Counted from the first letter of the stretch, positions 17,165 to 26,563 are shown. The stretch is 64,000 nt of DNA from Herbidospora galbida (GCF_005233835.1 NZ_SZQA01000031.1:1-64000); one strand, 5' to 3'. The notes: generated from the letters alone by a model not told the origin. Translations and numbers: made by a program.

Positions 17165-18541
17165 GTGGCGCCGTCCCTGCGCAGGATCACCGCGATGGCC
17201 GGGCTGCGGGTGCTGGCCGGGCCGGGCGCGCTCGACCGCCCGGTGCGCTGGGTCGCGGTGAGCGAGCTGGAGGATCCCACGCCGTTCCTGGAGGGCGACG
17301 AGCTGGTGCTCACCACCGGGATGCGGACGGCCTCGTGGCGACCGTACATCACCCGGCTCGTCGACCGCGGCGTCGCGGGCCTCGGCTTCGGCATCGGCCT
17401 CAGCCACGCGCGGGTGCCCGCCGAGCTGGTCGCGGCGGCGGCCGAGGCCGGGTTGCCGCTGGTCGAGGTGGCCAGGGAGACCCCCTTCATCGCCATCGGG
17501 AAGGCCGTCAGCGACCTGCTGGCCGCCGAGCACTACGAGGAGATCACCGGGGCCTTCGAGGCCCAGGGACGCCTGACCAGGGCCGCCCTGCGCGGCGACG
17601 GCGCGGCCTCGGTGGCCGACCGGCTGGCCAGGGAGCTCGGCGGCTGGGTGGTGCTGCTCGACGAGACCGGCACGGTCCGGCACGCCACCCCGCCCGAGGC
17701 GGAGGAGCGCGCGGCCGGGCTGCGCAGCGAGTTCGCCCGGCTCAGGAGCGGCGCGGCGGCCGTCGCGCTGGCCGGGCCGGAGGAGAACGTCGTGGTCCAG
17801 CCGCTCGGCGGGCGCGGCTTCTTCGCCGTCGGCGCGGGCCACCCCTTCACGCCGATCGCCCACACGATCGTCAACGCGGCGGCCTCCCTGCTGACCCTGG
17901 CGCTGGAGCAGGGCACGGCGCCCGAGCGGCTGCGTTCGGCGGTCCTCCGGCTGCTGGTCGCGGGGGAGACCGAGACGGCCCGCGCGGTCCTGTCGGACGT
18001 CGGCGTGACGCTGCCGGACGACCCGGTGGTGGTCCTGGCCGTGGCCGAGAGCGGCCCGATCAGGGCCTTCCACGCGCCCCACGGCGACGTGACCATCGTG
18101 ATCTGCGCCGAACCGGAGCTGCCGGGACTGCGCGACGCCTTCGACGAACCGGTGGGGATCAGCCTTCCGGGTCCGCTGAGCGGCGTCGCGACCGCCGTCG
18201 ACCAGGCGGTGCGGGCCTACCGGGCCGGGCGGGGCAAGCTGAACTTCGCCGACCTGGCGGGCCAGGGACTGCTGGACCTGCTCGACTCGGGTGCGGTGCG
18301 GGCCTACGCGGAGGTGCTGCTCGCCCCGCTCGACGAGCAGCGCGGTGACCTGCGGGAATCTCTGCGCGCCTACCTGGCCTGCAACGGCCACTGGGACGCC
18401 GCGGCGCAGCGGTTGGGCGTGCACCGGCACACCCTGCGCTATCGCATGAAGAAGGCGGCCGAACTGCTCGGCCGCGACCTCGACGACCCGGCCGCGCGAG
18501 CGGAACTCTGGATCGCCCTCAACGCTCCCCGGGCATCGTGA
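17165..18541 (+). CDS. PucR family transcriptional regulator (probable GABA-catabolism regulator)
   Basis: A 458-aa regulator with an N-terminal PucR domain (LDRPVRWVAVSELEDPTPFL, LVLTTGM) and a C-terminal helix-turn-helix (CNGHWDAAAQRLGVHRHTLRYRMKK). GTG start preceded by AAGGGGGC. Divergent from gabT across 99 bases, the arrangement of GabR-like PucR activators in other actinobacteria. It is shorter than, and not closely similar to, the PucR protein encoded at 4.4-6.0 kb, so the two are separate family members rather than a recent duplication. Confidence 0.88.
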   Translation: MAPSLRRITAMAGLRVLAGPGALDRPVRWVAVSELEDPTPFLEGDELVLTTGMRTASWRPYITRLVDRGVAGLGFGIGLSHARVPAELVAAAAEAGLPLVEVARETPFIAIGKAVSDLLAAEHYEEITGAFEAQGRLTRAALRGDGAASVADRLARELGGWVVLLDETGTVRHATPPEAEERAAGLRSEFARLRSGAAAVALAGPEENVVVQPLGGRGFFAVGAGHPFTPIAHTIVNAAASLLTLALEQGTAPERLRSAVLRLLVAGETETARAVLSDVGVTLPDDPVVVLAVAESGPIRAFHAPHGDVTIVICAEPELPGLRDAFDEPVGISLPGPLSGVATAVDQAVRAYRAGRGKLNFADLAGQGLLDLLDSGAVRAYAEVLLAPLDEQRGDLRESLRAYLACNGHWDAAAQRLGVHRHTLRYRMKKAAELLGRDLDDPAARAELWIALNAPRAS

Positions 18542-18577
18542 ACGACGCGCGGCTCGTCGCTGAGCCGGGCCGCGTGC

Positions 18578-19207
18578 CTAGTGGTCCCGCGTCACCAGGA
18601 ACTGGTTGATCGTGGCGTTGGTGACCACGGTGTAGGTCTGGGCGTCGGGCAGATGACCGGCACGTTCCAGGGATATCGCTCCCTGGGCGGCCGCCCACAG
18701 CGCGTCGGCGATCTTGCGGGGCTGGGTGGGCGTCAGGTAGCCGGCCGAGATGCAGTCGGCGATCACCCGGTCGAACAGGTTCAGGGCCGCGCGGGCGAGC
18801 GTCCGGGCCCGCTCCGACGGGACGAAGCCCGGGATGGCCCGCTCGAACATCAGGCTGTAGTAGCCGGGTTCGGCCAGGGCCGCCTCGCGGTAGGCCGGGC
18901 CGAGCGACTGGAGGTATTCGAACGGGTCGGTGCGCGCGGGCAGGGCGGCCAGGCGGCGGCGGAAGCGTTCGAAGCCTTCGAGGTAGAGGGCCTCGGCCAG
19001 GCCCTCTTTGCTGCCGAACATCGTGTAGATGACGGTCGTGGCGCACCCGGCCTCGGCGGCGATCCGCCGCACGGTCAGGCTCTCGGGCCCCGCGCTGATC
19101 AGCAGTTCGCTCGCGACGTCGAGGAGTTTGGTGCGTAGCTCGTCGTAGGTACTCCGCTGGCCGAGAGCGTATGCGCCCTGCAATCCGAGCGGGACCGGCG
19201 TGGCCAT
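18578..19207 (-). CDS. TetR/AcrR family transcriptional regulator
   Basis: A 209-aa regulator. The HTH is in the first ~70 residues (LTVRRIAAEAGCATTVIYTMFGSKEGL), followed by a TetR_C_33/WHG-like ligand domain. ATG 19207 is chosen because AAGGGC lies about 9 nt upstream; two upstream starts would add residues outside the family. It is divergent from an aldehyde dehydrogenase gene with 229 bases between, so control of that gene is plausible. Confidence 0.85.
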   Translation of the reverse strand: MATPVPLGLQGAYALGQRSTYDELRTKLLDVASELLISAGPESLTVRRIAAEAGCATTVIYTMFGSKEGLAEALYLEGFERFRRRLAALPARTDPFEYLQSLGPAYREAALAEPGYYSLMFERAIPGFVPSERARTLARAALNLFDRVIADCISAGYLTPTQPRKIADALWAAAQGAISLERAGHLPDAQTYTVVTNATINQFLVTRDH

Positions 19208-19423
19208 GAGCGACGAGCCCTTCTCATCAAGGGGTCCTCGCATCGGACCCGAACCTTGACTTAACCACGCCACTCAGCGTTCAAACCGCACCGCAATGGA
19301 AAACATCCCGAAATTGCGGCGCAACCGTGACATGGGGTTGGAGCATGGGGACTTGTCCGCAATGGCCAGAAGATAGCAGCCGATTGTGCGATGCGGAGTA
19401 AGGCCCGTTACACGATAGTGGCA

Positions 19424-19429
19424 TAGCGT
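19424..19429 (+). promoter_or_regulatory. -10 element of the aldehyde dehydrogenase gene
   Basis: TAGCGT ends 7 nt before the ATG at 19437, the spacing expected for a leaderless transcript. No clear -35 is seen. This fixes the start codon choice. Confidence 0.5.
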
Positions 19430-19436
19430 CAGTTGC

Positions 19437-20867
19437 ATGAGCGTTGCCATGCCTTTCTGGATCGCCGGCCGCCCCGCGACGGGAGAGTCCGAACTGACCG
19501 TCACCAACTCCCACGACGGCCGGACCGTCGGGGTGACGTCCGTCCCGACCCCCGATCAGGTCGAGGAGGCGGTGGCCGCCGCGCACGCGGTGGCGCGTCA
19601 GGCCGCGGCGCTGCCGATCCACGTCCGGGCCGAGGCCCTGGCCCACGTGTCGCGGCGGATCGCCGAGCGGGCCGACGAACTGGCCCGGCTGATCAGCGGT
19701 GAGAACGGCAAGCCGATGTTCTGGGCCAGGGGAGAGGTGAACCGGGCGGTCTCCACCTTCCGCTTCGCCGCCGAGGAGACCCGCCGGTTCAGCGGCGAGG
19801 TGGTCCGCCTCGACACCGAGGCCGCCGCGACCGGCCGCATGGCCTATGTCTCCCGGGTGCCGCGCGGCCCGATCCTGGCGATCTCGCCCTTCAACTTCCC
19901 GCTCAACCTGGTCGCCCACAAGGTCGCCCCGGCCATCGCGGTCGGCGCCCCGGTGATCGTCAAGCCGGCCCCCAAGACCCCGCTGTCGGCGCTGGTGCTG
20001 GGCGAGATCCTGGCCGAGACCGACCTGCCCGAAGGCATGTTCTCGATCCTGCCGGTGCCCAACGACCGGGCCACCGCGCTGGTCGACGACCCGCGCCTGC
20101 CGGTGGTGTCCTTCACCGGCTCCAGCCCGGTCGGGTACGCGATCATGGACCAGGTCCCCCGCAAGCACGTCACCCTCGAACTGGGCGGCAACGCGGCGGC
20201 CGTGGTGCTGGCCGACGCCGACCTCGACTGGGCCGCCACCCGGATCGCGCTGTTCTCCAACTACCAGGCCGGGCAGAGCTGCATCGCCGTCCAGCGGGTG
20301 ATCGTCGACGAACTCGTCGCCGACGCCTTCGAGGGCAGGCTCGTCGAGGCCGTGAACGCCCTGGTCACCGGCGACCCCGCCGACGAGAAGACCCAGGTCG
20401 GGCCGCTGGTCTCGGTGGAGGCCGCCGAACGCGTCGACTCGTGGGTGACCGAGGCGGTCGCGGCGGGCGCCAAGGTCCTGGCCGGGGGCTCCCGCGAGGG
20501 CGCCACCTACGCACCGACCGTGCTGGCCAACGTCCGCAAGGACGCCAAGGTCGTCCGCGAGGAGGTCTTCGGGCCGGTCCTCGTCGTCCAGCGGGTCAAC
20601 GGCCCCGACGCGGCGTTCGCCGAGGTCAACGACTCGGCGTACGGCCTCCAGGCGGGCGTCTTCACCCGCAGCCTCGACCTGGCCTTCAAGGCCAACCGCG
20701 AGCTGGAGGTGGGCGGCGTGATCATCGGCGACGTGCCGTCGTACCGGGCCGACCAGATGCCCTACGGCGGCGTGAAGGACTCGGGCGTGGGCCGCGAGGG
20801 CCTGCGTTCGGCCATGGACGACTACACCTACGAAAAAGTAATGGTCCTTACGGGCCTGACACTCTGA
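19437..20867 (+). CDS. NAD(P)-dependent aldehyde dehydrogenase
   Basis: A 476-aa soluble enzyme of the ALDH superfamily. The general base is Glu248 in ELGGNAA and the nucleophile Cys282 in AGQSCIAVQRV; SPFNFPLNL and EEVFGPVLVV are also present. The QSC(I)A cysteine context resembles the lactaldehyde/glycolaldehyde and non-phosphorylating glyceraldehyde-3-phosphate branch rather than betaine aldehyde enzymes. Substrate unknown; succinate semialdehyde from GabT is possible but not shown by sequence. It is flanked by a divergent TetR gene. Confidence 0.9.
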   Translation: MSVAMPFWIAGRPATGESELTVTNSHDGRTVGVTSVPTPDQVEEAVAAAHAVARQAAALPIHVRAEALAHVSRRIAERADELARLISGENGKPMFWARGEVNRAVSTFRFAAEETRRFSGEVVRLDTEAAATGRMAYVSRVPRGPILAISPFNFPLNLVAHKVAPAIAVGAPVIVKPAPKTPLSALVLGEILAETDLPEGMFSILPVPNDRATALVDDPRLPVVSFTGSSPVGYAIMDQVPRKHVTLELGGNAAAVVLADADLDWAATRIALFSNYQAGQSCIAVQRVIVDELVADAFEGRLVEAVNALVTGDPADEKTQVGPLVSVEAAERVDSWVTEAVAAGAKVLAGGSREGATYAPTVLANVRKDAKVVREEVFGPVLVVQRVNGPDAAFAEVNDSAYGLQAGVFTRSLDLAFKANRELEVGGVIIGDVPSYRADQMPYGGVKDSGVGREGLRSAMDDYTYEKVMVLTGLTL

Positions 20868-20933
20868 CGAATTTTGGGTGACAAAAACGGGCATAGGGGA
20901 TTGGGTCTCCCTGATTAGGTAAAGGCTTCGGCC

Positions 20934-21857
20934 ATGAAGGCGGACGATGTCGTGGACCTCCTGGGCCGCACCCCAGGGCTGTGGGTCAATGACGAAGACG
21001 GCGACGACGATCCGGTGCTGCTGCGTTCGGACGGCAGCCCGGTTGACACCTGGCGAGAGCACTACCCCTACGACGAGCGCCTCGAGCGCCCCAGCTACGA
21101 GCGCGACAAACGGCTGCTCCAGATCGAGCTGCTGAAGCTGCAGTACTGGCTCAAAGACACCGGGGGCCGTCTGGTCATCCTGTTCGAGGGCCGCGACGCG
21201 GCCGGCAAGGGCGGCACGATCAAGCGCTTCATGGAGCACCTGAACCCCCGCGGCGCCACCGTGGTCGCCCTGGAGAAGCCCAGCGAGCGCGAGCGCACCT
21301 CGTGGTACTTCCAGCGCTACATCAGCCACATGCCGGCCGCCGGTGAGATCGTCCTGTTCGACCGGTCGTGGTACAACCGCGCCGGCGTCGAGCGCGTCAT
21401 GGGCTTCTGCACCGACGAGCAGTACGAGGAGTTCATGGTCCAGGCCCCGATGGTCGAGAAACTCCTCGTCCGCGACGGGATCAAGCTGGTGAAGCTCTGG
21501 TTCTCGGTGTCCCGCGCCGAGCAGCGCACCCGGTTCGTCATACGGCAGGTCGACCCGGTGCGCCAGTGGAAGCTCTCCCCGATGGACATCGCCTCCCTCG
21601 ACAAGTGGGACGAGTACACCCAGGCCAAGGAGCGCATGTTCGTCAGCACCGACACCGACGAGGCCCCCTGGACGGTCATCAAGTCGAACGACAAGAAGCG
21701 CGGCCGCGTCGAGGCGATGCGCTATGTGCTGAGCCAGTTCGACTACGACGACAAGGACACCACGATCGTCGGCACCCCCGACCCCCTGATCGTCAGGAAG
21801 GCCGCCGACATCGTCGACGAGGACCTTTCGGACGACACCGACGAGTTCAGCCTCTAG
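20934..21857 (+). CDS. ppk2: Polyphosphate kinase 2
   Basis: A 307-aa cytoplasmic PPK2, transferring phosphate between polyphosphate and nucleotides. The Walker A-like FEGRDAAGKGG (Lys92), the lid with arginines (SERERTSWYFQRY) and the FDRSWYNRAGVERVMGF motif are all present. Length around 300 places it with one-domain PPK2 class I or II; class cannot be fixed here. An acidic N-terminal extension (DEDGDDD) precedes the core. The last 4 bases overlap the convergent protease gene. Confidence 0.94.
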   Translation: MKADDVVDLLGRTPGLWVNDEDGDDDPVLLRSDGSPVDTWREHYPYDERLERPSYERDKRLLQIELLKLQYWLKDTGGRLVILFEGRDAAGKGGTIKRFMEHLNPRGATVVALEKPSERERTSWYFQRYISHMPAAGEIVLFDRSWYNRAGVERVMGFCTDEQYEEFMVQAPMVEKLLVRDGIKLVKLWFSVSRAEQRTRFVIRQVDPVRQWKLSPMDIASLDKWDEYTQAKERMFVSTDTDEAPWTVIKSNDKKRGRVEAMRYVLSQFDYDDKDTTIVGTPDPLIVRKAADIVDEDLSDDTDEFSL

Positions 21858-22774
21858 GCCTTCTCGGCCATGTCGAACACCTGCTTGGCCGCGCTGCCGA
21901 AGTAGGGGCCGTACATCATCGAGTTGTCGTCGCTGTACTTGAAGCTGCTGACCGACGTCACCGTGCCGCGCCCCGTGGCCGCGTCGAAGCCGGTCAGCCA
22001 CGGACCCCCGCTCGCCCCCGCAGTCAGGTCACACCGGAGCCCCTGGTCGTGGGTCTGGCTGTGGGGATCGGGCCGGGCGGTGCCCGCGCAGTACATGAGC
22101 CGCTCGCCGTCGTAGGGCGGGTCGGCCGGATAGCCGAAACCGTGGGTCTGCTGGCCGCGCTTCACCCCGAAGCCGATCTCCAGCGCGCCCGCGGCGTCGT
22201 TGACGTGCCGGCCCAGCTGCGCGTTCAGGGCGACCATGCCCACGTCGTAGCTGTCGTCGGCGGCCCGCGACCAGGGCCCGGCGACGAACATGCGGCGGGC
22301 CGAGAACGTGCCCAGGGGCCGGGCGCCCCCGTCGTAGCCCGGGACGAACACCCAGTTGCGGGCCCACGCGCCGGTGCCGTCCTTGACGCAGTGCCCGGCG
22401 GTCACCACCACGTCGCGGTTGGCCGACCGGACCGACCCGGCCGAGCAGACGAAGTCGACGCCGTCCATGGTCAGGAAGACCCGCCCGGTGGCCCGCCCCA
22501 CCAGGCCACCGGACTGCCATCGCGCCGAGGACACCGGACCCCGCTGCCGCACCCTCGCCGGCGCCGCCTGCCGCCGTCTCTCCGGGCCGAGGCCCGTCGC
22601 GAGCTTCTGGACGACTTCCAGCAGCCCGATGGGCAGGGCTTTGGCCATCCGCTCCGGCGTCCAGTAGCCGTCCGGCACGGCCGCCGCCCAGTGGTGGACG
22701 ACGTCGGGCGGCGGCACGGCGGCCGGGCTCAGGGTGGCGAGGGCAAGCGTCAGCGCGGTCAGGACGGGGGTCAT
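21854..22774 (-). CDS. Secreted trypsin-like serine protease (first of two)
   Basis: A 306-aa exported protease. A short signal peptide (MTPVLTALTLALATLSPAAV) precedes a propeptide-like region and a chymotrypsin-fold domain with His128 (VTAGHC), Asp177 (SYDVGM) and Ser255 (GASGGPW). A Cys pair near 110/129 and another near 229/248 could form disulfides. It is closely related in layout to the next gene upstream, sharing NWVFVPGYD, FGYPA and SFKYSDDNSMMYGPYFG-type C-termini, so the pair arose by duplication. Confidence 0.88.
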   Translation of the reverse strand: MTPVLTALTLALATLSPAAVPPPDVVHHWAAAVPDGYWTPERMAKALPIGLLEVVQKLATGLGPERRRQAAPARVRQRGPVSSARWQSGGLVGRATGRVFLTMDGVDFVCSAGSVRSANRDVVVTAGHCVKDGTGAWARNWVFVPGYDGGARPLGTFSARRMFVAGPWSRAADDSYDVGMVALNAQLGRHVNDAAGALEIGFGVKRGQQTHGFGYPADPPYDGERLMYCAGTARPDPHSQTHDQGLRCDLTAGASGGPWLTGFDAATGRGTVTSVSSFKYSDDNSMMYGPYFGSAAKQVFDMAEKA

Positions 22775-22825
22775 GGCCCCAGATTGTGGACCACTATCCG
22801 TGTTCGTACGACTACTTTTGGTAAA

Positions 22826-23872
22826 TCAGGTGAGCGCGGTCCGCTGGGCGGCGTTGTAGAGCGCCTGGGCCTCGCCCCCGAAGTAGGGGCCGAACATCCA
22901 GAAGCTGGCGAAGTTGTACTTGAAGCTGTTCACCGAGTTGAGCAGCCCGGCGCCGGTCTTCTCGTTGAAGCTCGAGAACCAGGGGCCGCCGGACGACCCG
23001 CCGGTCATGTCGCAGTTCAGGCCGAGGTCGTCGGACAGCAGGAAGTCGTCGAACACCCGCCCGCTGCAATAGGTCAGCTTCGAGCCGTTGTACGGCGCGG
23101 CGGCGGGGAAGCCGAAGGCGTACATCTGGCGGCCGCGCGGCTGGTTGAAGGCGATGCCCTGGCCGCCGACCACGTCGGTCAGGTACTCCCCGTCGAGCGG
23201 GGCCACCACGGCCGCCGCGACGTCGTGGTTCATGTCCTCGCTGCGGCTCCACTGCGGCGTGGTCAGCAGGTTGGTGGCCACCCAGGTGCCGTAGGGGCGC
23301 TGGCCGCTGTCGTACGCGGGCACGAACACCCAGTTCTTGTGGAACGCTCCACCGAGCCGCACGCAGTGTCCGGCGGTGATGACGACGCTCTTGTTGGCGC
23401 TGGTCACGGCGTTGCCCGAGCAGGAGGCGTTCTTCCCGGCGCCGGAGCCCGAGGCGACGGTGAAGAAGACCCGGCCCGAGGTCTTCACCACGGCCCCGCC
23501 GCCGTTCCAGGGGGCGCCGTCGGAGGTGGCCGAGGCGGCGGCGGGTTCCCCGGCGGCGGCGTCGGCGGTGAGGGTCGGCTTGACCGAGGCGGGCTTGGCG
23601 TCCGGCAGGTCGAGGAACGCGGCCGCGCCGCTGGCGAACCGCTGGGCGCTGGCGGCCGGGGCGTCGAGCGGCTTGGCGGCCTCCATCTTGGCCTCGGTCC
23701 AGAAGTTCTCCACCGCGCGCTGCTCGCTCTTGCTGTCGGCGGCCGCGACGGCCACCGGCTTGGGCTCCGCGCCCTGGGCGACGGCGGCCGTCGCGGGCAG
23801 CAGCGCGGCCACGATCGGGACGGTGACCAAGGGGGCCAATCGGGTCAGGCGGCGGGGCGCCGAGCCATGCAT
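22826..23872 (-). CDS. Secreted trypsin-like serine protease (second of two)
   Basis: A 348-aa exported protease with signal peptide ending near VAQGA and an Ala-rich pro-region to about residue 120. The catalytic triad is His169 (ITAGHC), Asp217 (NHDVAA) and Ser294 (GGSSGGPW). Start supported by GGAGG 6 nt before the ATG. It lies 51 bases upstream of its paralogue on the same strand, so co-transcription is likely. The substrate is unknown. Confidence 0.9.
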   Translation of the reverse strand: MHGSAPRRLTRLAPLVTVPIVAALLPATAAVAQGAEPKPVAVAAADSKSEQRAVENFWTEAKMEAAKPLDAPAASAQRFASGAAAFLDLPDAKPASVKPTLTADAAAGEPAAASATSDGAPWNGGGAVVKTSGRVFFTVASGSGAGKNASCSGNAVTSANKSVVITAGHCVRLGGAFHKNWVFVPAYDSGQRPYGTWVATNLLTTPQWSRSEDMNHDVAAAVVAPLDGEYLTDVVGGQGIAFNQPRGRQMYAFGFPAAAPYNGSKLTYCSGRVFDDFLLSDDLGLNCDMTGGSSGGPWFSSFNEKTGAGLLNSVNSFKYNFASFWMFGPYFGGEAQALYNAAQRTALT

Positions 23873-24029
23873 GCGTACCTCCGTTATCGGATGTCCTGAC
23901 GCGCGAAATTAGCGACCCCGGTGTCCTGCTTTCTCCTTTATGTACATACGGATATAGCTGGATACGGGCATAGATGGCCTGGAATAACCCAAGGCTCAGG
24001 CGTACCGGGGCGTGGCGCACAATGGTGCG

Positions 24030-25208
24030 GTGAACCGACCGGAAATCCCCTCACGTTCGATCACGGTGCTCGGCTCGACCGGCTCGGTCGGCACCCAGGC
24101 CCTCGACGTCATCGCCCGCAACGGGTTCCGGGTGGCCGGGCTGGCCGCCGCCGGGAGCCGTCCCGACCTGCTGGCCCGGCAGGCGGCCGAGACCGGCGCC
24201 CCCGTCGTGGCCGTGGCCGATCCGGCCGCGCTTCCCGCCGTGCGCGAGGCGCTCGCGGCCCTGGGAGCCGCGCCCGAGGTGCTCGCGGGCCCCGAAGGGG
24301 TGGCCGAGCTGGCCGGGCGGCCCTGCGACATCGTGCTCAACGGGATCACCGGGGCCCTGGGGCTGACCTCGACGCTCGAGACCCTCAAGGCCGGCACGAC
24401 CCTCGCGCTGGCCAACAAGGAGTCCCTGATCATCGGCGGGCCGCTGGTCAAGCGGCTGGCCGCGCCCGGTCAGCTGCTGCCGGTCGACTCCGAGCACTCG
24501 GCGCTGGCGCAGTGCCTGTGGGCCTCCGGCCCCACCGGTCACCGGCCCGAGGCCGTGCGCAAGCTGGTCGTGACCGCCAGCGGCGGGCCGTTCCGGGGGC
24601 GGCGGCGGGCCGACCTGGCCGACGTGACGCCCGAGATGGCGCTGAACCACCCGACCTGGAACATGGGGCCGGTCATCACGATCAACTCGGCGACCCTGGT
24701 GAACAAGGGCCTTGAGGTCATCGAGGCCCACCTGCTGTTCGACATCGGGTTCGACCGCATCGAGGTGGTCGTCCACCCGCAGTCGGTGATCCACTCGATG
24801 GTCGAGTTCGTCGACGGCTCGACGGTGGCCCAGGCGAGCCCGCCCGACATGCGGCTCCCGATCGCCCTGGCGCTGGGCCATCCCGGCCGGCTGCCCCACG
24901 TGTCGCCGCCGGTCGACTGGACGCGCGCCCACACCTGGACCTTCGAGCCCCTCGACGTCGAGGCGTTCCCGTCGGTGCCGCTGGCCCGCCACGTGGGGGA
25001 GCAGGGCGGCACCGCGCCCGCGGTCTACAACGCGGCCAACGAGGTGTGCGTCGAGGCGTTCATGAAGGGCGCGCTGCCGTTCCTGGCGATCGTCGACACG
25101 GTGGCCGAGGTGGTCGAGGAGCACGTGGCCGGCCGGGCCGAGTCGATCGAGGAGGTCCTGGCGGCCGACGCCTGGGCCCGCGCGCGGGCGGCGGAACTGA
25201 CGGCCTAG
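24030..25208 (+). CDS. dxr: 1-deoxy-D-xylulose 5-phosphate reductoisomerase
   Basis: A 392-aa enzyme of the MEP isoprenoid pathway, making 2-C-methyl-D-erythritol 4-phosphate with NADPH. The nucleotide motif [21 protein letters not shown] (metal and substrate site) and the [19 protein letters not shown] block are diagnostic. GTG 24030 is preferred over GTG 24012 because CACAAT-like -10 sequence lies 6 nt before it; homology begins about 11 residues in. In most actinobacteria it is followed by a site-2 protease and ispG; here an LPMO on the other strand intervenes. Confidence 0.95.
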   Translation: MNRPEIPSRSITVLGSTGSVGTQALDVIARNGFRVAGLAAAGSRPDLLARQAAETGAPVVAVADPAALPAVREALAALGAAPEVLAGPEGVAELAGRPCDIVLNGITGALGLTSTLETLKAGTTLALANKESLIIGGPLVKRLAAPGQLLPVDSEHSALAQCLWASGPTGHRPEAVRKLVVTASGGPFRGRRRADLADVTPEMALNHPTWNMGPVITINSATLVNKGLEVIEAHLLFDIGFDRIEVVVHPQSVIHSMVEFVDGSTVAQASPPDMRLPIALALGHPGRLPHVSPPVDWTRAHTWTFEPLDVEAFPSVPLARHVGEQGGTAPAVYNAANEVCVEAFMKGALPFLAIVDTVAEVVEEHVAGRAESIEEVLAADAWARARAAELTA

Positions 25209-25284
25209 ACGTCGCGGCGCCCGGCCGGCAGCGGGCGGGGTCGGGGTGGGCGGAGCCGTAACGGAAGAGAGCGGGAGAGAGCAG

Positions 25285-25321
25285 GAGAAGGCCCGGGGCG
25301 GTCAGATCCCCGGGCCTTCTC
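25285..25321. terminator. Bidirectional terminator between dxr and LPMO genes
   Basis: A perfect 14-bp inverted repeat (GAGAAGGCCCGGGG with complementary arm, loop of 9) lies between the convergent dxr and LPMO genes, 76 bases after the dxr stop and 13 bases after the LPMO stop. No long T-run, as is common in high-GC hosts. Confidence 0.82.
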
Positions 25322-25334
25322 AGATCACATCAGG

Positions 25335-26480
25335 TCACGCTGCGGTGCAGGTGAGGGTCGGGATCGGGTTGGTGCCCGACTGGGAGGCGAGGAAGCCGAA
25401 TGTGGCCGTGGCGTTCGCCGCCAGGTTGCGGTTGTAGCTCTCGGGCACGGCCGTCACCTGGCCGCCCGATGAGGTGTGGGTCGCGCCCCACATCTGGCTG
25501 ATGGTCTGGCCGTTGGCGAAGGTCCACCTGACCGTCCATCCCTGGATGGCGGAGTTGCCGGCCTTGACCGTCACCGAACCGTTGAAGGCCCCCGGCCAGA
25601 AGCTGGCGATCGAGTACGTCGCCGTGCAGCCGCCGTTGCCGCCGCTGGGGGACGGGGTCGGGGACGGCGTCGGGGACGGGGACGGGGACGGGGTGGGCGT
25701 GGGGGTGGGCGTGGGGGTCGGCGTCGGGTTGGGCGACGGGCTCGAGGTGCCGCCGATGCCGGTCACCTGGCCGTTGCCGCCGTCGAAGACGACGTCGGAG
25801 CAGCCGTAGAACGTCTCGTTGCTGTCGGAGCGCTGCCACACCGAGTAGATGATGTGACGGCCGCTCTTGCCCGACGGCAGGTTGGCGTTCCAGTAGTAGT
25901 AGGCGTTCTCGTTGCCCGGGTTGCCGACGCTCGGCGGGTTGGTCGAGGAGTCGAACGGGGTCGACTCCAGGTCGCTCCACGCGAGCGGGCGGGTCGGGCT
26001 CCACGAGTCCTTGGTGATGTACAGGCGGAACGTGCCCGGGTGGGCGGCCCACTTGTTGTACCGCATCTGGATGTTCGCGCCCGAGGTCAGGTGCGTCACC
26101 GGCCAGTCGTTGCGGGCCAGGTCGAAGCCGCTGAAGTTGTAGACGACCGCCGCGCCGGAGCACAGCGACCCGTCGGGGATGAACCCGGACATCCGGCCCG
26201 CGCCGTCCGAGCGCAGCGTCGCGAACCAGTTGTAGAGCGAGTTCGTGCCGCTCTGGGCGACGGCCGCGGCGCAGGCCGGGTTCTTGGGCTGGATGGCGCC
26301 GTTCCCGTTCAGGCCGTCCTTCCAGCACAGGTACGTACGACTGCCCGGCACCATCAGGGCGCCATGGGCCTGGGCGGGGCTGGAGACCAGCACGGTCACC
26401 GCCGTGGCCGCCAGCGCCACCATCGTGGTGGCTATGGCGGTGATCCTGAATCTGAGCGTTCTACTACGTGGTCCGACCAC
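25335..26480 (-). CDS. AA10 lytic polysaccharide monooxygenase with CBM2 cellulose/chitin-binding domain
   Basis: A secreted copper enzyme (381 aa from GTG 26480) that oxidatively cleaves chitin or cellulose. The signal peptide ends AQA; the mature protein starts with His39, which with His147 (KWAAHPGTF) forms the histidine brace. The AA10 core includes MVPGSRTYLCW and AYYYWNANLP. A Pro/Thr/Ser linker of about 40 residues joins it to a C-terminal CBM2 with conserved Trp (ASFWPGAF, GWTVRWTF) and paired Cys. GTG 26480 is chosen because AAAGGGA precedes it; GTG 26495 would add five residues. It sits between dxr and ispG on the opposite strand. Confidence 0.93.
   Translation of the reverse strand: MVGPRSRTLRFRITAIATTMVALAATAVTVLVSSPAQAHGALMVPGSRTYLCWKDGLNGNGAIQPKNPACAAAVAQSGTNSLYNWFATLRSDGAGRMSGFIPDGSLCSGAAVVYNFSGFDLARNDWPVTHLTSGANIQMRYNKWAAHPGTFRLYITKDSWSPTRPLAWSDLESTPFDSSTNPPSVGNPGNENAYYYWNANLPSGKSGRHIIYSVWQRSDSNETFYGCSDVVFDGGNGQVTGIGGTSSPSPNPTPTPTPTPTPTPSPSPSPTPSPTPSPSGGNGGCTATYSIASFWPGAFNGSVTVKAGNSAIQGWTVRWTFANGQTISQMWGATHTSSGGQVTAVPESYNRNLAANATATFGFLASQSGTNPIPTLTCTAA
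25646..25740. repeat. Coding tandem repeat of the LPMO linker
   Basis: Short GGGGACGGGGTGGGCG-like units, read on the minus strand as alternating Pro-Thr and Pro-Ser pairs. A protein linker repeat rather than a mobile or regulatory DNA repeat. Confidence 0.8.
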
Positions 26481-26549
26481 GGATGTCCCTTTCACCTGGC
26501 CGTGGCTGCTGCCAGCCTCGTTATGGGGCGGCCAAACGCCGCACTGCTG

Positions 26550-26563
26550 CGGGAGCGCTCACG
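26550..26563. promoter_or_regulatory. CelR/CebR-like operator upstream of the LPMO gene
   Basis: The sequence CGGGAGCGCTCACG matches 11 of 14 positions of the known cellobiose-responsive LacI-family operator TGGGAGCGCTCCCA, including the whole GGGAGCGCTC core. It lies about 70 bases upstream of the LPMO start, where a repressor of cellulolytic genes would act. Assignment is by motif only. Confidence 0.6.

Noticed and set aside
18550-18567. Short hairpin after the second PucR gene as terminator
   Set aside because: Only a 6-bp stem and no T-run; too weak to call.
19281-22001. 906-codon open frame on the minus strand
   Set aside because: Antisense to the aldehyde dehydrogenase and PPK2 genes, which are certain; composition is typical of a shadow frame.
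25646-25740. Tandem GC repeat that could be a CRISPR or VNTR
   Set aside because: Units are short, contiguous and in frame as a Pro-Thr/Pro-Ser linker; no spacers.
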